Shown: one piece after another, positions 58,346 through 64,000 of the stretch
How the letters are laid out: every line of letters begins with the position of its first letter
Numbering within the stretch: the first letter of the stretch is position 1
DNA from: Caulobacter sp. S45
GTDB lineage: Bacteria > Pseudomonadota > Alphaproteobacteria > Caulobacterales > Caulobacteraceae
Reading direction: 5' to 3'
Assembly (NCBI RefSeq): GCF_009765965.1
Contig: NZ_LMUL01000014.1
Coordinates: forward strand, 2,003,539 to 2,067,538
Length of the DNA: 64,000 nucleotides
Notes under the pieces: generated by a model
The model's database searches: none
Seen by the model: the letters and a program-made list of their open reading frames with translations, nothing else
Told to the model about the DNA's origin: nothing
Position numbers and translations under genes: made by a program

Positions 58346-60182
58346 GTGCGAGAAGAGCGGTGAGCGCACCCGGGGTCACGCCTTCGATGCGTCCAGCCTG
58401 GCCGAGCGTGGTCGGCCGCACAGCCTCCAGCTTCTCGCGCGCCTCGCCCGACAGGCCGCCGATGGCGCGATAGTCGAGCCCGGTCGGAAGCAACAGGTCC
58501 TCGTCACGGCGGAAAGCAGCGATATCCGCGCTCTGGCGACCCAGATAGCCGTCGTAGATCGCGTCGATCTCGACCTGCTCACGCACCGTCTGCGACCAGT
58601 CCGAAAGCTCGGGCCAGACGCCGATCAGGGCTTCGAAGCGGATGTCGGAATGGGCGAGAAGTTGGGTCAAGGTTCGACGCCGCCCGTCCGTATTCACCTT
58701 GGCCCCCAGCGCCTCGACCTCGGCGGTGGACAGCGACAGCTCACGGCTGCGCACGCGCGCGGCGGCCAGCGCCTCCGCCTTACGTCCGAAGAGCTCCGCC
58801 CGCGCGGAGCCCACTAGGCCGAGGTCGACGCCACGCGCTGTGAGCCGCTGGTCGGCGTTATCGGCCCGTAAGGTCAGCCTGAATTCAGCCCGGCTGGTGA
58901 ACATCCGGTAGGGCTCGGTAACGCCACGTGTGACCAGATCGTCGATGAGCACGCCGATGTAGGCTTCGTCGCGCGCGAACGTCTCCCCTGCCCCACCGCC
59001 AGCGATCCGCGCGGCGTTCATGCCGGCGATCAGACCCTGAGCGCCCGCTTCCTCGTAGCCCGTGGTGCCGTTGATCTGGCCAGCGAGAAACAGGCCGCCG
59101 AGCCGTTTCATCTCCAGGGTCGGTTCCAACTCGCGCGGATCGACATAGTCGTACTCGATGGCATAGCCGTAACGGCGGACATCGACCCGCTCCAGACCCG
59201 GGATGGTCCGCAGGAAGGCGAGTTGGGTCTCGGCGCTCACCGAGGTGGATATCCCGTTCGGATAGACGGTGTCGTCGTCCAAGCCCTCGGGCTCAAGGAA
59301 GACCTGGTGCCCGGTCTTGTCCGCGAAGCGGACCACCTTGTCCTCGATCGAGGGACAGTAACGCGGCCCGATCCCCGTCGCCCGGCCGCCATAGACCGCC
59401 GACTCGCCCAGCCGCTCGGCGATTATCCTGTGGGTCTCGGCCGTCGTGGTGGTGATCCCGCACGACACCTGGGCCGTAGTGATGGAGGTCGTCAGGTAGG
59501 AGAAGGGCGAAGGCGTCTCATCCCCGTCCTGCCGCTCGACCGCGTTCCAGTCGATGGTGCGGCCGTCCAGTCGCGCAGGCGTGCCGGTCTTCAATCGACC
59601 CATCCGCAGGGCCAGCCCGTAGAGCCGCTTCGATAGCCCGAGGGCCGGCTTGTCGCCGAAACGACCTCCGGGGATACGCTCCTCCCCGCGAAGAATCACG
59701 CCATCCAGGAAGGTGCCCGTGGTCAGGACGGTGCAGGCGGCGCGCACCGCCTCGCCGGAGGCGAGCACCACGCCCGCGACCCGACCCCCGTCGACGATCA
59801 GGTCCTCGACCGCCGCCGCCTGGATCGACAGACCAGGGATCTCCCCAAGTGCGCGGGCCATCGCCTGGCGATAGAGCTTACGGTCGATCTGCGCGCGCGG
59901 CCCGCGCACGGCAGGGCCCTTGGATCGGTTCAGCAGCCGGAACTGAATCCCGGCCTCATCCGCCAGCCGACCCATCAGACCGTCGAGGGCGTCGATCTCG
60001 CGGACCAGGTGACCCTTACCCAGACCCCCGATCGCAGGGTTGCAGGACATCTCGCCGATGGTGTCGAGGCGATGGGTCAGCAGCAGCGTGCGAGCACCCA
60101 TGCGCGCCGAAGCCGCCGCGGCTTCGCATCCCGCATGCCCGGCGCCAACGACGATCACATCCCACGAGACCGCGGTGCTCAC
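58317..60182 (-). CDS. mnmG: tRNA uridine-5-carboxymethylaminomethyl modification enzyme MnmG (GidA)
   Basis: FAD-dependent partner of MnmE that forms cmnm5U34 in wobble-position tRNAs, 621 aa. It starts [20 protein letters not shown] (FAD binding) and has [20 protein letters not shown], the signature [15 protein letters not shown] and [17 protein letters not shown]. The GTG at 60182 gives the family length; the open frame further upstream (to 60248) runs through a parS site and lacks homology. Confidence 0.96.
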   Translation of the reverse strand: MSTAVSWDVIVVGAGHAGCEAAAASARMGARTLLLTHRLDTIGEMSCNPAIGGLGKGHLVREIDALDGLMGRLADEAGIQFRLLNRSKGPAVRGPRAQIDRKLYRQAMARALGEIPGLSIQAAAVEDLIVDGGRVAGVVLASGEAVRAACTVLTTGTFLDGVILRGEERIPGGRFGDKPALGLSKRLYGLALRMGRLKTGTPARLDGRTIDWNAVERQDGDETPSPFSYLTTSITTAQVSCGITTTTAETHRIIAERLGESAVYGGRATGIGPRYCPSIEDKVVRFADKTGHQVFLEPEGLDDDTVYPNGISTSVSAETQLAFLRTIPGLERVDVRRYGYAIEYDYVDPRELEPTLEMKRLGGLFLAGQINGTTGYEEAGAQGLIAGMNAARIAGGGAGETFARDEAYIGVLIDDLVTRGVTEPYRMFTSRAEFRLTLRADNADQRLTARGVDLGLVGSARAELFGRKAEALAAARVRSRELSLSTAEVEALGAKVNTDGRRRTLTQLLAHSDIRFEALIGVWPELSDWSQTVREQVEIDAIYDGYLGRQSADIAAFRRDEDLLLPTGLDYRAIGGLSGEAREKLEAVRPTTLGQAGRIEGVTPGALTALLAHVRRRVGAA

Positions 60183-60213
60183 GACAACTGATCCAAGATG
60201 ACCTGACACCCGC

Positions 60214-60227
60214 GTTCCACGTGAAAC
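60214..60227. other. parS site between mnmE and mnmG
   Basis: GTTCCACGTGAAAC matches the bacterial parS core (TTCCACGTGAAA type) with one asymmetric base. It is intergenic. Confidence 0.8.
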
Positions 60228-60249
60228 ATCCTCATCTCTCTTCCGCACC

Positions 60250-60263
60250 GTTCCACGTGGAAC
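60250..60263. other. parS site abutting the mnmE stop codon
   Basis: GTTCCACGTGGAAC is a perfect 14-bp palindrome, 36 bases from the previous site. It ends one base before the mnmE stop codon on the minus strand. Confidence 0.85.
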
Positions 60264-61604
60264 TCACTTGCCGATGCAGAAGGTCGAGAACACCCGATCC
60301 AAGACGGACTCCGGGTCCAGGCGGCCGGCTATACGCTCCAGGCTGCGGGCCGCCAAACGGATATTTTCCGCCACCAGCTCCGGATCGCTCTCGGCATGTA
60401 GGGCGCGATCCAGGAACCCGGAAGCGGTCGACAAAGCTTCGCGATGACGCATGCGGGTGGCGGCCGGGAATTCGGCGCCGGTCATCGCGGCGGTCGCCTT
60501 CTCCGTCAGTCGGGATCGCAGCATATCCAGCTCCTCGGCCCGGATGGAGACGGCCAAGGTCTCCAGGCCCCGTTCGATCGCCCACCCTTCCGCCGCGCGG
60601 CGGTCTGCGCCGGGCGGACAGTCGGACTTGTTCAGTAGCACCAGGTCCCCCTGGACCAGGAGGTCGGCCGGCCCGGTCCAACCCGATCCCGTCGACGCAC
60701 CATCCACGACCAATAGCCGGAGGTCTGCGGCTTGCGCCCAGGCGCCGGCGCGGCGCACGCCCTCCGCCTCCACCCGATCATTCGTCGCCCGCAGCCCCGC
60801 CATGTCGGCGAGCACCACGCTATAGCCTCCCAGCACCAACGGCGTTTCCAGCACATCGCGCGTGGTGCCGGCGATCTCGGTGACGATGGCGACATCCCGG
60901 CCCACCAACCCGTTCAACAGGCTCGACTTTCCCGCATTCGGCACGCCGATCAGGGCGATACGATAGCCCTCCCTGACCCGCTCTCCCCGCGTGTCCCCTA
61001 CCGAGTCCGCGATCTCCCGCGCGACTCCGCTCAACCGTTCGCGGGCGCCCGCGACCAAAGCGTCAGGGAGGTCTTCGTCGGGGAAATCGATGGCCGCCTC
61101 CAACATGGCCAAGGCGTCGAGCAGGGCGGAACGCCAGGTCTCATGACGCCGGGACAGATCGCCCCGAAGCTGGGCCAGGGCCTGACGGCGCTGGGCCTCG
61201 GTCTCGGCGTCCACCAGGTCGGCCACGGCCTCGGCCTGGGCCAGATCCAGGCGGTCGTTCTCGAACGCGCGGCGGGTGAATTCGCCAGGCTCGGCCAGCC
61301 GCAGACCCAGCCGCAGGAGCAGCTCGGCGACCCTGGCCACCACCGCCGCGCCGCCGTGCAGGTGCAGCTCGGCGCTATCTTCCCCGGTGAAACTCCCCGG
61401 ACCCGGCAGCCAGAGCACCAGCGCCTCGTCCACCAATTCGGCCGTATCGGGATCGCGCAGCCGCCGCGTCGACGCCCGCCGCGGCGGCGGCAGCTTGCCG
61501 ACGAGACGTTCCACCACGGCGCCGACACCCTCCCCCGACAACCGTATCACCGCGATAGCCGCGCGCCCTGGCGCGGTGGCCAGGGCGAAGACGCCGTCCC
61601 TCAT
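60264..61604 (-). CDS. mnmE: tRNA modification GTPase MnmE (TrmE)
   Basis: GTPase partner of MnmG, 446 aa. The N-terminal folate-binding domain has ALATAPGRAAIAVIRLSG and GEFTRRAFENDRLDLAQAEAV. The G domain shows GVPNAGKSSLLNGLVGRD, TEIAGTTRDVLE and LLNKSD. It ends with the catalytic C-terminal FCIGK motif, so it is full length. The ATG overlaps the stop of the upstream DUF6489 gene (ATGA). Confidence 0.97.
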   Translation of the reverse strand: MRDGVFALATAPGRAAIAVIRLSGEGVGAVVERLVGKLPPPRRASTRRLRDPDTAELVDEALVLWLPGPGSFTGEDSAELHLHGGAAVVARVAELLLRLGLRLAEPGEFTRRAFENDRLDLAQAEAVADLVDAETEAQRRQALAQLRGDLSRRHETWRSALLDALAMLEAAIDFPDEDLPDALVAGARERLSGVAREIADSVGDTRGERVREGYRIALIGVPNAGKSSLLNGLVGRDVAIVTEIAGTTRDVLETPLVLGGYSVVLADMAGLRATNDRVEAEGVRRAGAWAQAADLRLLVVDGASTGSGWTGPADLLVQGDLVLLNKSDCPPGADRRAAEGWAIERGLETLAVSIRAEELDMLRSRLTEKATAAMTGAEFPAATRMRHREALSTASGFLDRALHAESDPELVAENIRLAARSLERIAGRLDPESVLDRVFSTFCIGK

Positions 61605-61858
61605 CGCTTGCCAGCGGGTCCGCCCATCCCCGCACCGGCCGCGGCCGTGGTCATCATGCGCATGAACTGCTCCTGGGCCTGGCCGCCGAAGCTCATCCAG
61701 TTGCGCATCAGCTCCTCAGGCTGGAGCAGGGAGATGTTGGCGGTCAGCCGCGTCTTCATCTCTTCGACCAGATGCTCGTTGAGGCTGGAGACGTCCGGCA
61801 GGCCGAGGAAGCTGCGGGCCTCCTCCGGGGTGCATTCCGCTTCGACCTTGAACTTCAT
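61601..61858 (-). CDS. DUF6489-like small protein
   Basis: An 85-aa acidic/Met-rich protein: KFKVEAECTPEEARSFLGLPD near the N-terminus, then LNEHLVEEMKTRLTANISLL and WMSFGGQAQEQFMRMM. Members of this family sit upstream of mnmE in alphaproteobacteria; role unknown. AGGAG eight bases before ATG 61858 makes it the likely start. Coupled to mnmE by ATGA. Confidence 0.8.
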   Translation of the reverse strand: MKFKVEAECTPEEARSFLGLPDVSSLNEHLVEEMKTRLTANISLLQPEELMRNWMSFGGQAQEQFMRMMTTAAAGAGMGGPAGKR

Positions 61859-61944
61859 CGCCATAACTCCTGGGCACGCGTTTGTTATGCGCACAGATCG
61901 CCGCGACAGGCTAAACGCCGCAAGCAATTGTAACGGAGCGGCTT

Positions 61945-62643
61945 ATGACCGGCGAGTATCTGACCATCCCCACCGTCGACGGCGAGTTCAAGGCCTATGT
62001 CGCGCGGCCCGCCGCCGGCTCCGCCCCGGTCGTGGTGGTCATCCAGGAGATCTTCGGCGTCAACGCCGTCATGCGTGAAGTCGCGGAAAGCCTGGCCTCG
62101 CAGGGCTATCTCGCCATCGTCCCGGACCTGTTCTGGCGCATCGAGCCGGGCGTGGACATCACCGACAAGACCAAGGCGGAATGGGACCAGGCCTTCGCCC
62201 TGATGAACGCCTTCGACGTGGACAAGGGAGTTGAGGACATCCAGACCACCCTGACTTTCGCCCGCCAGATGCCCGGCGCCAGCGGCAAGGCCGGCGTGGT
62301 CGGCTACTGCCTCGGCGGTAAGCTGGCCTTCCTCGCCGCCACCCGCACCGACAGCGATGCGTCGGTCTCCTATTACGGCGTCGGCCTCGACACCCATCTG
62401 GCCGAGGCCGAACGCCTGTCCCAACCGCTGATGCTGCACGTGGCGGGCGAGGACAAGTTCTCCGACGACGCTGCGCGCGAACGCCTGCTAGTCGGCCTGA
62501 AGAACCACCCCCACGTCGAACTCTTCCTCTATGAGGGCCGCGACCACGCCTTCGCCCGCAAGGGCGGCGAGCACTACCACGCGGCCGACGCCGCCAAGGC
62601 AGACGCGCGGACCTTGGCCCTGTTTAAGCGGACGCTGGGCTGA
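61945..62643 (+). CDS. Dienelactone hydrolase family protein (cytoplasmic)
   Basis: Alpha/beta hydrolase of 232 aa without signal peptide. The Cys nucleophile is in GYCLGGKLAFLAA, Asp in VAGEDKFSD, His in EGRDHAFARKGG, and the conserved Glu in IQEIFGVNAVM. It resembles carboxymethylenebutenolidase but no aromatic-degradation genes are nearby, so the substrate is open. A one-base TGATG overlap links it to the quinone oxidoreductase gene. Confidence 0.9.
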   Translation: MTGEYLTIPTVDGEFKAYVARPAAGSAPVVVVIQEIFGVNAVMREVAESLASQGYLAIVPDLFWRIEPGVDITDKTKAEWDQAFALMNAFDVDKGVEDIQTTLTFARQMPGASGKAGVVGYCLGGKLAFLAATRTDSDASVSYYGVGLDTHLAEAERLSQPLMLHVAGEDKFSDDAARERLLVGLKNHPHVELFLYEGRDHAFARKGGEHYHAADAAKADARTLALFKRTLG

Positions 62644-63611
62644 TGCGCGCGATCCAGATCGCCCGGACCGGCGGTCCGGAGGTCATGGAGCTGGCGGAGG
62701 TGGAGACACCTTCGCCAGGGCCCGGCCAAGCGCTCGTGCGCCACCACGCTATCGGCCTGAACTTCATCGACACCTATCAGCGCAGCGGCCTCTATCCGAT
62801 GAAGCTGCCGGCGACCTTGGGCAACGAGGCGGCGGGGGTGGTCGAAGCCGTGGGTGAAGGAGTCGACGCGGTGGCGATCGGCGATCGGGTGTCCTACGCC
62901 AGCCTGCCGGGCGCCTATGCCGAGGCCAACCTGGTCTCCGCTGAGCGGCTGGTGAAACTGCCGGACGCGATCAGCTTCGAAACCGCGGCCGCCATCACCC
63001 TGAAGGGCCTAACCGCCGAATATCTGGTCCAGCGCATCTGGCCGCTGGAAAAGGGCGACACCGTCCTGGTCCATGCGGCGGCCGGCGGGGTCGGATCGCT
63101 GCTAACCCAGTGGCTCGATCATCTAGGCATACGGGTGATCGGCGTGGTCGGAACCGAAGCCAAGGCCGAAATGGTTCGCAAGCAGGGCTGCGCCGAGGTG
63201 ATCGTGCGCGACCAAGGCGATCTGGTGGAGCAAGTACGCCGGTTCACCCAGGGCCTGGGCGTCAAGGTGGTCTACGACTCGGTCGGCAAGGCCACCCTGG
63301 AGGCCAGTCTGAAGTCGCTGGCGCGGCGTGGACTACTGGTGAGCTATGGCAACGCGTCCGGGCCACCGGCGCCGGTGGCGCCGCTGCAGCTCTCCCAGAA
63401 CGGTTCGCTGTACCTGACGCGCCCAACCCTCAACGACTTCCTCGTCACCCCCCAGGAGCGACGGGACGCCGCTGACGCCCTATTCGGGGTGGTCATGTCC
63501 GGTGCGGTGACGGTCGAGATCGGTCAGACTTGGCCGCTTGCGGACGTCCGCAGCGCTCATGAGGCGCTGGAAGCGGGTCACACCACAGGTGCAAGCGTCC
63601 TAACTATTTGA
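62643..63611 (+). CDS. NADPH:quinone oxidoreductase, zinc-free MDR family
   Basis: A 322-aa Qor-type medium-chain reductase. Features are GLNFIDTYQRSGLYPMKLP, LGNEAAGVVEAVGEGVD, the NADPH-binding VLVHAAAGGVGSLLTQW and LVSYGNASGPPAPVAPL, with no zinc-ligand cysteines. It probably reduces quinones or other electrophilic carbonyls in one-electron fashion, as E. coli Qor and zeta-crystallin do. Forms a two-gene unit with the hydrolase and converges on rho. Confidence 0.92.
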   Translation: MRAIQIARTGGPEVMELAEVETPSPGPGQALVRHHAIGLNFIDTYQRSGLYPMKLPATLGNEAAGVVEAVGEGVDAVAIGDRVSYASLPGAYAEANLVSAERLVKLPDAISFETAAAITLKGLTAEYLVQRIWPLEKGDTVLVHAAAGGVGSLLTQWLDHLGIRVIGVVGTEAKAEMVRKQGCAEVIVRDQGDLVEQVRRFTQGLGVKVVYDSVGKATLEASLKSLARRGLLVSYGNASGPPAPVAPLQLSQNGSLYLTRPTLNDFLVTPQERRDAADALFGVVMSGAVTVEIGQTWPLADVRSAHEALEAGHTTGASVLTI

Positions 63612-63655
63612 ACGCAAACAAATAATTCCAGATCGCCGTCCCCAAACAAGCTGAA

Positions 63656-63694
63656 CGGACAACGGAGACGCTGCCATGGCGGCGCCTCCGTCCG
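63656..63694 (-). terminator. Hairpin downstream of rho
   Basis: CGGAC...GGAG-A-CGCTGCC pairs with GGCGGCG-C-CTCC...GTCCG around the central CCATGG. It lies just after the rho stop, between two convergent genes. Confidence 0.6.
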
Positions 63695-63695
63695 A

Positions 63696-64000
63696 TCAGG
63701 TGTTCATCGATTGGAAGAATTCGGCGTTGCTCTTGGTCTGGCGCAGCTTGTCGAGCAGGAACTCGATAGCGTCTTGCGGACCCATCGGGTTCAGGATGCG
63801 GCGCAGGACATAGGTCTTGGCCAGCACGTCGCGCGGGGTAAGCAGCTCTTCCTTGCGGGTGCCGGACTTGAGGATGTCCATGGCCGGGAACACCCGCTTG
63901 TCGGCGACCTTGCGGTCCAGCACGATCTCGGAATTACCGGTGCCCTTGAACTCTTCGAAGATCACCTCATCCATGCGCGAGCCCGTGTCGATCAGCGCCG
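63696..64000 (-). CDS. rho: Transcription termination factor Rho (3' part; runs off the window)
   Basis: RNA-dependent helicase that terminates transcription. Only the C-terminal 101 residues are visible: [25 protein letters not shown]-type [20 protein letters not shown], and [20 protein letters not shown]. These match the C-terminal motor domain of Rho. In C. crescentus rho neighbours hemE and the chromosomal origin, so the origin may lie just beyond the right edge. Confidence 0.96.
   Translation of the reverse strand, partial: ALIDTGSRMDEVIFEEFKGTGNSEIVLDRKVADKRVFPAMDILKSGTRKEELLTPRDVLAKTYVLRRILNPMGPQDAIEFLLDKLRQTKSNAEFFQSMNT

Noticed and set aside
58917-58940. Extra parS site at the CCACGTGTGACC in mnmG
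   Set aside because: Shares only the CACGTG core; the arms do not match GTTC...GAAC.

Overview
The window is high-GC DNA from an alphaproteobacterium, most likely of the family Caulobacteraceae (Caulobacter/Phenylobacterium-like). The reasons are the rpsT-dnaA pair with clustered GANTC sites in the dnaA leader, the flagellar operon fliF-fliG-flbE-fliN-flbD-flhA with the FlbD regulator, the parB-parA-rsmG-mnmG-mnmE block with parS sites, the MmcB/LexA pair, a TTG-initiated Fur and a split metH. No rRNA, tRNA, transposase, prophage or CRISPR was recognised. It looks like near-origin core chromosome, although no replication origin was seen; rho at the right edge suggests the origin may lie beyond it.

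Layout. 1-9 kb: 3' part of glnD, murJ, trpS, a membrane protein, a 3-methyladenine glycosylase, an FMN glutamate-synthase-like protein and a peroxiredoxin-like/2OG-oxygenase fusion. 9-17 kb: rpsT, dnaA with a long regulatory leader, a MOSC protein, prmC, a DUF4167 protein, XdhC, a dienelactone hydrolase and a lipocalin. 17-22 kb: SOS-type mmcB, the sdhCDAB operon and two small exported proteins. 22.9-28 kb: a methionine operon metF-metH(N)-unknown ORF-metH(C) with ATGA overlaps throughout. 28-31 kb: AMP nucleosidase and a Pit phosphate transporter. 31.5-39 kb: a tight tsaB-rimI-fur-miaB-phoH-ybeY-corC-lnt run, then an XRE regulator. 39-44 kb: divergent yggS/thiE, nrdB with DnaA, NrdR and GANTC sites, a chagasin-like inhibitor, a small ferredoxin-like protein and a UbiB-family kinase. 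44-52 kb: the flagellar operon, with a class A beta-lactamase gene between flbD and flhA. 52-56 kb: a receiver-only regulator, a WD40 protein, ExbD, a COG0523 metallochaperone and a divergent TetR. 56-64 kb: parB, parA, rsmG, mnmG and mnmE with four parS-like sites, then DUF6489, a second dienelactone hydrolase, a quinone oxidoreductase and the 3' end of rho.

The most noteworthy observations are the beta-lactamase locked by short spacing and overlap into a flagellar operon, the unknown 138-aa gene between the two halves of MetH, miaB with no ATG/GTG/TTG start that keeps its first Fe-S cysteine, two intragenic parS-like sites both read as Leu-His-Val-Glu, and stacked control elements in front of nrdB, mmcB and dnaA. 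Functional calls rest on motifs read by eye; no database search was possible.
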